From NCBI GenBank assembly GCA_964250615.1, contig CAXUGM010000015.1: a DNA stretch of 64,000 nucleotides. One strand, 5' to 3'. This document shows positions 50,391 to 59,200 of this stretch, piece after piece. Position 1 is the stretch's first letter. Each line of letters starts with the position of its first letter. Under the pieces are notes generated by a model. It searched no databases and was not told the DNA's origin. It saw nothing but the letters and a program-made list of their open reading frames with translations. This DNA is from Blautia sp900556555 (GTDB lineage Bacteria; Bacillota; Clostridia; Lachnospirales; Lachnospiraceae). Both the position numbers and the translations under genes were made by a program.

Positions 50391-52448
50391 TTGAGAGAGC
50401 AGGAAAACATACGGAGTATTAAGGGAATCGGGGAAAAAACAGAGAAGTTACTGGAAAAAGTTGGCATTACAACAGTAGGAGACTTTCTGGGCTATTATCC
50501 CAGAGACTATGATGAGTATAAAGAGCCTGTAACCGTGCGGGAGGTGAAGGTGGGAGAAAAATGTGCAGTATCCGGCAGGATTACAGGGAAACCTGGACTG
50601 CAAAGCACAGGGAGAAAGTCTGTTGTTACTGCAAATATCCGGGAAGAAAATCATCTGCTGCAGCTTACCTGGTATAATATGCCGTTTCTTAGAAATACAT
50701 TGCAGCCAGGAGGCCTATACGTGTTTCGTGGGACTGTGGCTGAGAAAAGAGGAAGGCTTGTTATGGAACAGCCGGAAATTTTCGGGAGAGAAGATTATCA
50801 AAAAATGCTGCACACCTTATATCCCATTTACAGCCTGACCAAAGGGCTTACCAACAAGTTTATGGTAAAAACCCTGCATCAGATACTGGAAGACAGGGAA
50901 ATGGTGCAGGAATACCTCCCGGAAGAATTCCGGAATCATTACCAGCTGGCAGAATATAATTATGCGGTATCCCATATTCATTTTCCGACAGACAGGGAAG
51001 ATTTGCTGCTTGGGCATAAAAGACTTGTGTTTGATGAGTTTTTATTTTTTATTTTGTCTGTCAGGATGATGAAGGAGCAAAATGCGGAGGCAGTCAATGA
51101 ATTTCCCATGAAACCAGTGTGGGAGACTGAGAATCTTATGGAGTCTTTGCCTTATCAGCTTACCAATGCCCAGAAACGGGTCTGGAATGAAATAGAGACC
51201 GGAATGACAGGGAAAACCTTGATGTCCAGGCTTGTTCAAGGGGATGTCGGAAGCGGAAAAACCATCATTGCATTTTTGGCAATGATTCTTGCTGCAGCAA
51301 ATGGTTATCAGGCGGCTCTTATGGCACCCACAGAGGTTCTGGCAAAGCAGCATTATGAAGGTTTGTGTGCCCTGCTGGAAGAGCATGGGCTTGGGTATAA
51401 AGTTTTGCTTTTAACTGGTTCTAATACAGCAAAAGAGAAAAGAGAGCGGTATGAAAAGATGGCATCCGGGGAGGCTAGCCTGATTATTGGTACGCATGCT
51501 TTGATCCAGGAAAAAGCCCAGTACAAAAATCTTGCACTGGTCATCACAGATGAGCAGCACAGGTTTGGAGTAAAACAAAGAGAGACTTTTTCCGGAAAAG
51601 GAGGAAAACCCCATGTTCTGGTAATGAGTGCGACGCCGATTCCCAGAACTCTGGCAATTATTTTATATGGAGATCTTGACATTTCGATTATGGATGAATT
51701 GCCTGCAAAAAGACTGCCTATTAAAAACTGTGTGGTAAATACTTCCTACCGCCCGGCTGCCTACCGTTTTATCAGGAAACAGGCAGAGGAAGGGCGTCAA
51801 ATCTATGTGATCTGTCCTATGGTGGAAGAAAGCGAAGGGCTGGATGCAGAAAATGTCACAGAATATAGTAAAAAACTAAGAGAAATACTGCCGGACACCA
51901 TAAAAGTCGAATGTCTTCATGGCCGCATGAAAGCAAATCAGAAAAATCAGATCATGGAAGCTTTTTCAAAGAATGAGATTCAGGTTCTGGTTTCTACCAC
52001 GGTTATTGAGGTAGGAGTAAATGTGCCAAATGCCACTGTCATGATGGTAGAAAATGCGGAACGTTTTGGTCTGGCTCAGCTTCATCAGCTCAGAGGGCGT
52101 GTAGGGCGTGGTGAATACCAGTCCTATTGTATTTTCGTTCAGGGTGGTGAGGAAGAAGAAACCAGAAAGAGACTGGAAATCCTGGAAAAATCAAACGATG
52201 GATTCCAGATTGCGGGTGAAGATCTCAGGCTTCGAGGACCAGGAGACTTTTTTGGGGTACGCCAAAGCGGAATGATGGAATTTAAGCTGGCAGACATTTT
52301 TCAGGATTCGGAAATCCTAAAACAGGCAGGGGAAGCAGCAGGTGCAATTCTTATGTCAGACCCGGAATTGTCCCTGGAAGAACACCGGTTATTGAAGGAG
52401 AGGCTGCTTGCTTATGGAAAAGAACGCATTGAAATGCCGGGCATTTAG
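50391..52448 (+). CDS. recG: ATP-dependent DNA helicase RecG
   Basis: RecG regresses stalled replication forks and acts at D- and R-loops. The 685-residue protein has the N-terminal wedge/OB-domain (SIKGIGEKTEKLLEKVGITTVGDFLGYYPR), then superfamily 2 helicase motifs: Walker A VQGDVGSGKTI, motif II DEQH, SATPIPRTL, ICPMVEES and the closing RVGRGEYQSYCI. The recG-specific ..GPGDFFGVRQSG is present. The start is TTG 50391 with GGGAGG six bases upstream, giving the normal length; the GTG at 50343 lies inside the upstream hairpin. Confidence 0.96.
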   Translation: MREQENIRSIKGIGEKTEKLLEKVGITTVGDFLGYYPRDYDEYKEPVTVREVKVGEKCAVSGRITGKPGLQSTGRKSVVTANIREENHLLQLTWYNMPFLRNTLQPGGLYVFRGTVAEKRGRLVMEQPEIFGREDYQKMLHTLYPIYSLTKGLTNKFMVKTLHQILEDREMVQEYLPEEFRNHYQLAEYNYAVSHIHFPTDREDLLLGHKRLVFDEFLFFILSVRMMKEQNAEAVNEFPMKPVWETENLMESLPYQLTNAQKRVWNEIETGMTGKTLMSRLVQGDVGSGKTIIAFLAMILAAANGYQAALMAPTEVLAKQHYEGLCALLEEHGLGYKVLLLTGSNTAKEKRERYEKMASGEASLIIGTHALIQEKAQYKNLALVITDEQHRFGVKQRETFSGKGGKPHVLVMSATPIPRTLAIILYGDLDISIMDELPAKRLPIKNCVVNTSYRPAAYRFIRKQAEEGRQIYVICPMVEESEGLDAENVTEYSKKLREILPDTIKVECLHGRMKANQKNQIMEAFSKNEIQVLVSTTVIEVGVNVPNATVMMVENAERFGLAQLHQLRGRVGRGEYQSYCIFVQGGEEEETRKRLEILEKSNDGFQIAGEDLRLRGPGDFFGVRQSGMMEFKLADIFQDSEILKQAGEAAGAILMSDPELSLEEHRLLKERLLAYGKERIEMPGI

Positions 52449-52480
52449 AATAGATAGGTGAAAGAATGGAGATATCTTTT

Positions 52481-52520
52481 GAAAAAAGTGCAAGTATTTG
52501 GTCTTTTTTTGCACTTTTTC
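52481..52520 (+). terminator. Terminator of recG
   Basis: GAAAAAAGTGCAA pairs with TTGCACTTTTTC. The loop is T-rich and the right arm itself provides the T tract. Confidence 0.65.
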
Positions 52521-52699
52521 CAAGAAGCAAAGGAGAAGATTTGATGTTTTTGAGGTTTATCCCTTTACTTTTTGAGAATTTTCATGCATTTTTACCTGTG
52601 GCACATAAAAACATAGAAATCAGAAGAAAACAGAAAACTTGAAAAATTCCAGGAAAAGGTATATGATATGTGAGACATGTAATAAAGGAGGAGAATGTA

Positions 52700-53080
52700 A
52701 TGTCAGTTAGAAAGACAACCACAAAGGCTGCAAAAGCAACAACAGCAGCAGATGTAAAGACTACTCCGGCGAAGACAGAAGAGATTAAGACAGAAACCGT
52801 TTCCACAAAAAAAGCACCTATAAAGAGAGCTGCTGCAAAAAAAGCTGCTGCAACGGTGAAAAAAGCAGAAGTAAAAGAGGCTGTATATATCCAGTTTGCT
52901 GGATCTGAGTATAATTTAGATGAAATCAGAGCAAACGTGAAGAAAGCCTGGACAGAAGAAACAGGAAACAAGGAAAGCGACATCAAGGAAGTACAGATTT
53001 ACGTAAAACCAGAAGAACATGCAGCATATTATGTTGTAAATCAGGAAGTGGTAGAGGGCGGAAGAAAAATCAACCTGTAA
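52700..53080 (+). CDS. DUF6465-like protein with Lys/Ala-rich histone-like N-terminal tail
   Basis: The 126-residue protein has two parts. Residues 1-60 are a basic, repetitive tail made of Lys, Ala and Thr (KTTTKAAKATTAADVK and APIKRAAAKKAAATVKKAE), like bacterial histone-H1-like proteins. Residues 62-126 form a conserved small domain (YIQFAGSEYNLDEIRANVKKAW, then QIYVKPEEHAAYYVVN). The name rests on the C-terminal part. The tail suggests nucleic-acid binding, but this is inferred. ATG 52700 follows AAAGGAGG. It is a single-gene unit ended by a strong terminator shared with the sasp gene. Confidence 0.75.
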   Translation: MSVRKTTTKAAKATTAADVKTTPAKTEEIKTETVSTKKAPIKRAAAKKAAATVKKAEVKEAVYIQFAGSEYNLDEIRANVKKAWTEETGNKESDIKEVQIYVKPEEHAAYYVVNQEVVEGGRKINL

Positions 53081-53093
53081 TACTGCTCACAAG

Positions 53094-53149
53094 AAAGAGG
53101 GGATTCCTTTTGCTGTCTTTGAAGACAGCAGAAGAAAACCCCTCTTTTT
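53094..53149. terminator. Bidirectional terminator
   Basis: AAAGAGGGG pairs with CCCCTCTTT, enclosing an inner GCTGTC/GACAGC stem. A T run follows on the plus strand and A's precede on it, so it can serve the converging spore protein gene too. Confidence 0.75.
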
Positions 53150-53175
53150 ATCTGTTTTTTATACTACTAAGCTTT

Positions 53176-53403
53176 TTAGAGTGGCTGGGAAGAACCGGAA
53201 CCAGACATCTGTCTTTCCTGTGCTTCAATCATCTTCTTCACCATATAGCCACCTACAGAACCATTCTGTTTGGAAGTTAAGTTTCCGTTATACCCGTCAG
53301 TAAGAGGTACACCTAACTCATTGGCAACTTCATATTTGAAGCGGTTTAATGCACCCTTTGCTTCCGGTACTGCTGCTTTGTTAGAAGAATTAGTATTAGA
53401 CAT
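53176..53403 (-). CDS. Alpha/beta-type small acid-soluble spore protein
   Basis: SASPs coat and protect spore DNA. The 75-residue protein has the full family signature: ALNRFKYEVANELGVPL, then DGYNGNLTSKQNGSVGGYMVKKMIEAQERQM. The germination-protease site of the family lies in the first region (around YEVANELG). AAAGGAGG precedes the ATG at 53403. The gene is likely to be turned on in the forespore. This is among the clearest evidence for a spore-forming host. Confidence 0.96.
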   Translation of the reverse strand: MSNTNSSNKAAVPEAKGALNRFKYEVANELGVPLTDGYNGNLTSKQNGSVGGYMVKKMIEAQERQMSGSGSSQPL

Positions 53404-53444
53404 TTTTTGTTCCTCCTTTGGAATGTGTTTTTGTGTTACAATGC

Positions 53445-53451
53445 TAGTATG
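53445..53451 (-). promoter_or_regulatory. Sigma-G-like -10 element of the SASP gene
   Basis: On the minus strand CATACTA matches the forespore sigma-G -10 pattern CATNNTA. Seventeen bases upstream stands GGGTA, a weak match to the -35 region. Given the gene's spore role, this is a plausible promoter. Confidence 0.45.
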
Positions 53452-53583
53452 TGACAGAGAAATTTTTTTACCCTAGAAGTTCTTTCATATTTTGACAAAT
53501 TCTGAGAAATGTATTACAATTAATTCTCAGATTTATGTTGCAGAGTGGTTTTTGTAAAAAGTGTATAAATTGCCAAAAAATAA

Positions 53584-53612
53584 TTGAAAAAAGTTGGTGT
53601 TTTTGCTATAAT
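53584..53612 (+). promoter_or_regulatory. Promoter of mgsA
   Basis: TTGAAA (53584-53589) and TATAAT (53607-53612) are exactly 17 bases apart. A small AGAGCTT/AAGCTCT hairpin at about 53631-53647 lies in the leader. Confidence 0.65.
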
Positions 53613-53680
53613 TACTCTGGACTACAAGCAGAGCTTTAAGAAGCTCTTCTGAAGTTATTAAAAAAATAAGGATGATGTAA

Positions 53681-54073
53681 ATGAACGTTGGGATTATAGC
53701 ACATAACAGTAAGAAAGCATTGATTGAAGATTTCTGTATTGCTTATAAGAACATGCTGGCAAAACATGAAATCTATGCAACAGGTACAACAGGAAGAAGA
53801 ATAGAAGAAGCTGCAAATCTCCATGTCCATAAGTTTCTGCCGGGCAGTATGGGAGGAGACAAACAGTTTACAGAGATGATTGAGCGGGGCGATATTGATA
53901 TGGTGATCTTTTTTTATAACCCGGCTATGATCAATCCAAAAGAACCGGATGTATATCAGATTTCCAGATGCTGTGATCAGTACAATATTCCTATTGCTAC
54001 GAATATTGCTACTGCAGAGTCCCTGATACTTGGTTTGGATCAGGGAGATTTGGATTACCGGTTAAACCGTTAG
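53681..54073 (+). CDS. mgsA: Methylglyoxal synthase
   Basis: MgsA converts dihydroxyacetone phosphate to methylglyoxal, a phosphate-releasing bypass of lower glycolysis. The 130-residue size fits. Visible motifs: IIAHNSKKALIEDF, YATGTTGRRIEEA, the phosphate-binding GSMGGDKQ, and FFYNPAMINPKEPDV; the catalytic Asp lies in the IERGDIDMVI region. It heads a close row with rsmD (13 bases) and coaD (17 bases), transcribed from the 53584 promoter. Confidence 0.95.
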   Translation: MNVGIIAHNSKKALIEDFCIAYKNMLAKHEIYATGTTGRRIEEAANLHVHKFLPGSMGGDKQFTEMIERGDIDMVIFFYNPAMINPKEPDVYQISRCCDQYNIPIATNIATAESLILGLDQGDLDYRLNR

Positions 54074-54086
54074 AGGAAACGAGTAT

Positions 54087-54638
54087 ATGAGAGTGATTGC
54101 AGGAAGTGCGAAAAGTATGCCGCTGAAAACCATTCAGGGAATGGATACAAGGCCAACCACAGACAGGATCAAGGAAACCCTGTTTAATATGATCCAGCCC
54201 TATTTATGTGGATGCAGATTTCTGGATCTGTTTGCAGGCAGTGGCGGAATTGGAATTGAGGCGTTGAGCAGAGGGGCAGATTTTTGCACATTTATAGAGA
54301 AAAACAAAAGAGCATCAGCAGTGATAGAGGAAAACCTGCGTTTTACCAGATTAAAGGACAAAGCGCAGGTGTATTGTTGCGATGTTTTCCGGGGGCTGGT
54401 GTCCATGGAACAGGAAGAACCTTTCGATTGTATTTTTATGGATCCGCCCTATGATAAAGAATTAGAAAAACAAGTGCTGCAGGTATTACAGGATGCCTCC
54501 TATGTAACAAGTGAGACCCTGATCATCGTAGAGGCTTCTCTGGAAACTTCTTTTGATTACTTAGAGGAATATGGATTTTCTATTGTAAAAGAGAAACGAT
54601 ATAAGACCAATCAGCATATATTTTTGAGAAAGAACTAG
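54087..54638 (+). CDS. rsmD: 16S rRNA (guanine(966)-N(2))-methyltransferase RsmD
   Basis: RsmD methylates G966 of 16S rRNA. The 183-residue protein has the start RVIAGSAKSMPLKTI, then PTTDRIKETLFNMI, SAM-binding FLDLFAGSGGIGIEALSRGA and the catalytic motif IFMDPPYDKEL. Length and motif order are standard. It is next to coaD, as in most Firmicutes. GAGGAAACG precedes ATG 54087. Confidence 0.96.
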   Translation: MRVIAGSAKSMPLKTIQGMDTRPTTDRIKETLFNMIQPYLCGCRFLDLFAGSGGIGIEALSRGADFCTFIEKNKRASAVIEENLRFTRLKDKAQVYCCDVFRGLVSMEQEEPFDCIFMDPPYDKELEKQVLQVLQDASYVTSETLIIVEASLETSFDYLEEYGFSIVKEKRYKTNQHIFLRKN

Positions 54639-54655
54639 AGCAGAAAGGCAGAGTT

Positions 54656-55150
54656 ATGGTTAGAGCAATATATCCGGGAAGTTTTGACCCGGCCACATAC
54701 GGACATTTGGATATCATTAAAAGAGCATCAGCTCTTTTTGACGAGGTTATTGTAGGAGTTTTGAATAATTCTGTAAAAAGTCCGTTGTTTTCTGTAGAAG
54801 AACGTGTTAATATATTAGAGAATATAACAAGCGATATCCCGAATGTGAAGATAGAATCTTTTGGGGGATTATCGGTGAATTTTGCACGGAACTGTGAAGC
54901 AAAGGTTATCATCCGGGGATTGAGGGCAATTACGGATTTCGAGTACGAATTGCAGCTTGCCCAGACAAACCGGATTTTATCTACAGATGTGGATACCATG
55001 TTTCTGACTACCAGTCTTCAGTATGCATATTTAAGTTCCACCACGGTAAAGGAAGCGGCTTCTTTTGGAGCTGATATTTCCAAATTTGCACCGGAATATG
55101 TGGTGCGCAGGGTAGAAGCAAAATTCAAGGAAATAAATCAGACGAAATAG
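54656..55150 (+). CDS. coaD: Phosphopantetheine adenylyltransferase
   Basis: CoaD makes dephospho-CoA in coenzyme A synthesis. The 164-residue nucleotidyltransferase has YPGSFDPATYGHLDII (T/HxGH motif), VIIRGLRAITDFEYELQLA and the ISSxxxR-like FLTTSLQYAYLSSTTVKE. AAAGGCAG lies before ATG 54656. Its position after rsmD is conserved. Confidence 0.97.
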   Translation: MVRAIYPGSFDPATYGHLDIIKRASALFDEVIVGVLNNSVKSPLFSVEERVNILENITSDIPNVKIESFGGLSVNFARNCEAKVIIRGLRAITDFEYELQLAQTNRILSTDVDTMFLTTSLQYAYLSSTTVKEAASFGADISKFAPEYVVRRVEAKFKEINQTK

Positions 55151-55213
55151 AATGAACATCAGGCAGATTTGGCATCAGTGCATAGAAGAATATACAATAA
55201 GGAGAAAATGAAC

Positions 55214-55903
55214 ATGAGCAGCAGAATCGAACAGATTATTGAAGAAATTGAAGAATATGTGGAGAGCTGTAAATATCAGCCATTGTCTACCACAAAAATC
55301 ATTGTGAATAAAGAAGAAATCGAGGAGCTTTTAAGAGAACTGCGTTTAAAAACTCCTGATGAAATCAAGAGATATCAGAAAATCATCAGCAATAAAGATG
55401 CAATCCTTCAGGATGCCCAGGCAAAAGCTGATAAGATTATCGAGGATACAAAGCTCCAGGTACAGGAAATGGTAAAAGAATCTGAGGTTATGCAGCAGGC
55501 ATATGCTCAGGCTAATGAAACCATCAATGCGGTAAATAAGCAGGCACAGGACATCATTGATGCAGCTGCAAATGAGGCAAATGCCCTTCGTTACAGTGCT
55601 GTTTCCTACACAGATGAGATGATGGCAAATATGGGCCAGATTGCTAACACAATGCTGGAAGATGCTGCTGGCAAATATCAGGAATTTTTGCAGGCACTTC
55701 AGTCTTCTTTGGAAGTTATCAATCAGAACCGTTCACAGCTTACCCAGCAGCTGAATCAGGGTGTTTCTGCTTCTTCACAGAACGAAGCATCTGCTCCATC
55801 TTCCGCACAGGATTATACCAAAGATCAGGATGTAGAAGATGACTATGAAGATGATTACGATTACGAAGATGATTTAGACGACGATTTTGATGATTTTGAT
55901 TAA
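55214..55903 (+). CDS. Coiled-coil protein with acidic C-terminal tail
   Basis: The 229-residue protein is mostly helical: a first helix pair (about 1-55, IIEEIEEYVESCKYQPLSTT), a long coiled coil (about 60-180) rich in Ala, Gln and Glu and an extremely acidic tail (DDYEDDYDYEDDLDDDFDD). Related clostridial proteins are annotated merely as ATPase or hypothetical and sit after coaD. It has some likeness to DivIVA or V-type ATPase E-subunit helices, but no nucleotide-binding motif. ATG 55214 is nine bases after AAGGAG, better placed than 55208. Its end overlaps ylbJ on the other strand by 30 bases. Confidence 0.75.
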   Translation: MSSRIEQIIEEIEEYVESCKYQPLSTTKIIVNKEEIEELLRELRLKTPDEIKRYQKIISNKDAILQDAQAKADKIIEDTKLQVQEMVKESEVMQQAYAQANETINAVNKQAQDIIDAAANEANALRYSAVSYTDEMMANMGQIANTMLEDAAGKYQEFLQALQSSLEVINQNRSQLTQQLNQGVSASSQNEASAPSSAQDYTKDQDVEDDYEDDYDYEDDLDDDFDDFD

Positions 55904-56821
55904 GAAATGAGCCAGGAGGAAGGTGCATACAGAACAGCATAGTTTTCCAAGAAGATATGGTTTCAGGGAAAGGTCTGTATGTGCCAGCATAGACTTTGTC
56001 TGTGCAGTGACACATAGTCCTCCGAAAGCAGTAAAACCAAGGGCAAGAGGGTATAGGATGGAAAAAGGCCATGGAGACGCAGATAATGCAGAAAGTCCGG
56101 TACTTACCTCAATGAGGCAGGGAAGCAGGTGCTGTATGCGTGAGGACACAGGAAGTATCTGACTGAAAATACCTTGCAGGATAGAAAATAAAATGATATA
56201 GCCCCCTAGTCTGGTTATAGTTTCAAAAGCATTCATAATAGAGATATCCAGGATTTCACCGAAGTTGTGAGTCATGGATATCTCTTTTTTGAGTGGAAGA
56301 TCATCTGCAAGATCTGTATGGGAATGAAAAAAATGGCGGGTACACAGAGAGCACAAAAAACTGGATGCATAAATAATACCGTAGGTGGGAAAGACAAGTT
56401 CAGGTTTTTGAAACATTCCAACACAAAGAAAAGCAGAAAGGAAAGCTGGTCCCGGATGGTTGGCAAAGGTGAGCAGGTAGGAGGCTTCTTTTTTCGAGAT
56501 TCTCTGTTCCCGGTATAAGTCAGCCGTGATTTTAGCTCCCATGGGATAGCCGCAGAATATCCCAAGGAAAAGAGCATAGGCTCCCTGTGGTGAGAGTGAG
56601 AAAATTTTTTGCCACAGTGCTTCTGAAACATGGATAAAACGATCCATATATCTTGTTTTGAGAAGCAGGCTGGAGAGTATAAGGAAGGGAAGAAGAGAAG
56701 GGAGAAGCGTATAAAACCAGAGCATAAGTCCGGTTTTGGCATATGTAAAGGCAGTTTGCGGGCATAGTAAAAGAAAGCCCAAAACCATCAAAAAAAAGAT
56801 AAGGAAAGTGATTCGTTTCAT
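55874..56821 (-). CDS. ylbJ: Sporulation integral membrane protein YlbJ
   Basis: YlbJ is a sporulation-induced membrane protein of the nucleoside-recognition (Gate) family, needed for cortex formation in Bacillus. The 315-residue chain has about eight membrane segments and the family stretch GYPMGAKITADLYREQRISKKEASYLLTFANHPGPAFLSAF, plus a second Gate region (TRLGGYIILFSILQGIF). The ATG at 56821 follows GGGAG. It is convergent with the coiled-coil gene, with a short overlap. Confidence 0.93.
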   Translation of the reverse strand: MKRITFLIFFLMVLGFLLLCPQTAFTYAKTGLMLWFYTLLPSLLPFLILSSLLLKTRYMDRFIHVSEALWQKIFSLSPQGAYALFLGIFCGYPMGAKITADLYREQRISKKEASYLLTFANHPGPAFLSAFLCVGMFQKPELVFPTYGIIYASSFLCSLCTRHFFHSHTDLADDLPLKKEISMTHNFGEILDISIMNAFETITRLGGYIILFSILQGIFSQILPVSSRIQHLLPCLIEVSTGLSALSASPWPFSILYPLALGFTAFGGLCVTAQTKSMLAHTDLSLKPYLLGKLCCSVCTFLLAHFLIKIIKIVV

Positions 56822-56941
56822 AGAGGGTGCTCCCTGTTTCAGGACACTTAGTTTAATATATGAATCCTTTTCGGTTTCATGCTTGATATTTTTGGCAGAA
56901 TGTGTAAAAATAAACCTTAGAAATCAGCAGGAGGTAACAAG

Positions 56942-58390
56942 ATGAGTGTTTTAGAAAATTTACAGCCAAAAAGAGTTTTTTATTATTTTGAAGAGCTTAC
57001 AAAAATTCCTCATGGTTCAGGAAATACAAAGGAAATCAGCGATTACCTGGTGAATTTTGCAAAGGAGCATCAGCTTCGCTGGATTCAGGATGAGAGCAAT
57101 AATGTGATTATTTTTAAGCCTGCTTCCAAAGGTTATGAAAATGCTCCGGTTGTCATGCTTCAGGGGCATATGGACATGGTATGCGAAAAAATACCGGGCA
57201 GTAATCATGATTTTACAAAAGATCCGTTAAAACTTCAGATAGAAGGTGATTATATTACCGCAGAAGGAACAACGCTGGGAGGAGATGACGGCATTGCAGT
57301 TGCTTATGGTCTGGCCCTGTTAGAAGATGATACTCTGGAGCATCCGGCTTTAGAAGTAGTGATCACTGTGGATGAAGAAATCGGTCTTCTGGGAGCAACG
57401 GCTCTGGATGCCACTCCATTACAGGCCCGTTATCTTTTGAACCTGGATTCTGAGGAAGAGGGTTACCTATGGGCAGGCTGTGCAGGCGGCATGACCGCTG
57501 TCTCAGAAATCCCGGTGCGTTATCAGGAGTACACAAATAAAAAATGGAAGGTAGAAGTTTCTGGACTGGCAGGTGGACATTCCGGTGCAGAGATTGATAA
57601 AAACCGTGCAAATGCTACGATGGTTTTAGCACGATTCCTGAAAGAGGCAGAAGAACAGGGAGAGTATGCTATCTCTGAATTATCCGGAGGATTAAAGGAT
57701 AATGCAATTCCAAGGACAGCCACAGCACTTGTACTGGCAGATGAAGAAACCGGAAAGGCTATGACTGCCTACGCTGAGGTTTTCACAAAAGCTTTGAGAA
57801 CAGAATATACAGGCAGTGATGAAGGAATCTGTGTTACCGTGGAAGCACAGGGAGAAGGTACAGAACCGGTGCTGCATCCAGTAAGCCAGGAAAAAGTCCT
57901 GTTTTTCCTGTTACAGTACCCAAATGGCATTCAGAAGATGTGCGGTTTTATGGATGGATTAGTAGAGACATCCTGTAACCTTGGAATCACCACATTGACT
58001 CCTCAGGCACTTGTAGGTTCCGCAAGCGTAAGAAGCTCCGTTGGAACAGCGAAAAAGGCACTGTCTGACAAAATTGGTTATCTTACAGAATTTCTGGGCG
58101 GTGATTACCATATAGAAGGTGATTATCCTTCCTGGGAATACAAACAGGATTCTGCACTGCGGCCAATCATGATAGAAGTCTTTCGGGAAATGTATCATAA
58201 GGAGCCAGAAGTCAAAGTGATTCATGCGGGTCTAGAATGCGGATTGTTTTACGAAAAACTTCCAGGACTGGATTGTGTTTCTCTTGGTCCGGATATGCAG
58301 AATATCCATACCACAGAAGAAAAACTTTCGATCTCTTCTGTTGAGAGAGTTTGGAAATATTTATTAGAAGTATTGAAAAGAATAAAATAG
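56942..58390 (+). CDS. pepD: Aminoacyl-histidine dipeptidase (PepD-type, M20C)
   Basis: PepD cleaves Xaa-His and other dipeptides. The 482-residue M20 metallopeptidase has RIPHGSG-like KIPHGSGNTKEISDYL, metal ligands in LQGHMDMV (His and Asp), GDDGIAVAYGLALLE, DEEIGLLGA, DSEEEG and HAGLECGLF. A lid domain (about 200-370) is inserted as in all members. AGCAGGAGG precedes ATG 56942. It is followed by a hairpin that covers the start of the next gene. Confidence 0.95.
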   Translation: MSVLENLQPKRVFYYFEELTKIPHGSGNTKEISDYLVNFAKEHQLRWIQDESNNVIIFKPASKGYENAPVVMLQGHMDMVCEKIPGSNHDFTKDPLKLQIEGDYITAEGTTLGGDDGIAVAYGLALLEDDTLEHPALEVVITVDEEIGLLGATALDATPLQARYLLNLDSEEEGYLWAGCAGGMTAVSEIPVRYQEYTNKKWKVEVSGLAGGHSGAEIDKNRANATMVLARFLKEAEEQGEYAISELSGGLKDNAIPRTATALVLADEETGKAMTAYAEVFTKALRTEYTGSDEGICVTVEAQGEGTEPVLHPVSQEKVLFFLLQYPNGIQKMCGFMDGLVETSCNLGITTLTPQALVGSASVRSSVGTAKKALSDKIGYLTEFLGGDYHIEGDYPSWEYKQDSALRPIMIEVFREMYHKEPEVKVIHAGLECGLFYEKLPGLDCVSLGPDMQNIHTTEEKLSISSVERVWKYLLEVLKRIK

Positions 58391-58419
58391 CAAATCGTGA
58401 TCTGGCTTTGATTCATGAA

Positions 58420-58480
58420 ATCCTCCACAGGCACATAGAATGATATGTAGATGTTCTTATGGGCAGGCGGAGGATTTTTT
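58420..58480 (+). terminator. Terminator of pepD with the next gene's ribosome binding site inside
   Basis: AAATCCTCC (58420-58428) pairs with GGAGGATTT (58469-58477), and inside it CATAGAA pairs with TTCTTATG. The right arm holds the Shine-Dalgarno GGAGG of the gene starting at GTG 58481, and the T tract lies before that start. Confidence 0.6.
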
Positions 58481-59149
58481 GTGAGGAAATGGGTATTTTT
58501 GCTAGGGATACTGCTGTTTCTTGATGCCGGAGTGATTGGAAACATGAAAGAGCGTATATGTCTGGATGAATTGCGGAATGCCAAAATGCCGGTAGAGCTG
58601 TTTGAAGCATCGGGGATAAAACGGGAAGAAATGGAACGGTATCTGGTTTTCTGGAAGGACTTGAAATACTTTCCGGTTGCATTCCGAAAGGATGTGAAAT
58701 CGAAACAGTTTTATTTTCAGGATTCCTGGAAGGAAGTGCGGACATTTGGAGGTGACCGTGTTCATGAAGGATGCGATATTTTTGGAGAGGAGAACCGGCG
58801 GGAGTATTACCCGGTCATCAGTGTTACAGATGGAATTGTAGAAAAAATCGGGTGGCTGCCTTTGGGAGGATGGAGAATCGGAATCCGAAGCCCAGGAGGG
58901 GGATTTTTTTATTATGCCCATCTGTCTTCGTATGTGAAGGAATTTCAGGAGGGAGACAGAATCAAAGCAGGGGAAATTCTGGGATTTCTGGGTGATACCG
59001 GGTACGGGGAAGAGGGAACTTCTGGAAAATTTCCTACACATCTTCATTTTGGAATCTATGTGCAGACAGAAGAAGAGGAGGAATATCCTTTAAATCCATA
59101 TCCTGTTTTGTGTTTCCTGAAGAAGCGGCAGAAAATTTTTTCCTATTAA
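58481..59149 (+). CDS. M23 family metallopeptidase (LytM type)
   Basis: M23 enzymes cut peptide crossbridges of peptidoglycan or serve as spore-development peptidases. The 222-residue protein has an N-terminal signal-anchor (about 2-20), a non-catalytic middle and the peptidase domain near the end: VHEGCDIFG (zinc His and Asp), FYYAHLSSY and the HxH motif THLHFGIYV. The zinc set is intact, so it is probably active outside the membrane. Start GTG 58481 is seven bases after GGAGG; that site is hidden in the pepD terminator. The sporulation context suggests a SpoIIQ-like role, but this is not proven. Confidence 0.85.
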   Translation: MRKWVFLLGILLFLDAGVIGNMKERICLDELRNAKMPVELFEASGIKREEMERYLVFWKDLKYFPVAFRKDVKSKQFYFQDSWKEVRTFGGDRVHEGCDIFGEENRREYYPVISVTDGIVEKIGWLPLGGWRIGIRSPGGGFFYYAHLSSYVKEFQEGDRIKAGEILGFLGDTGYGEEGTSGKFPTHLHFGIYVQTEEEEEYPLNPYPVLCFLKKRQKIFSY

Positions 59150-59200
59150 AAAGAAAAAAAATATGCTATACTGTATGGACATAGTTAAGGAGTAATGCTT

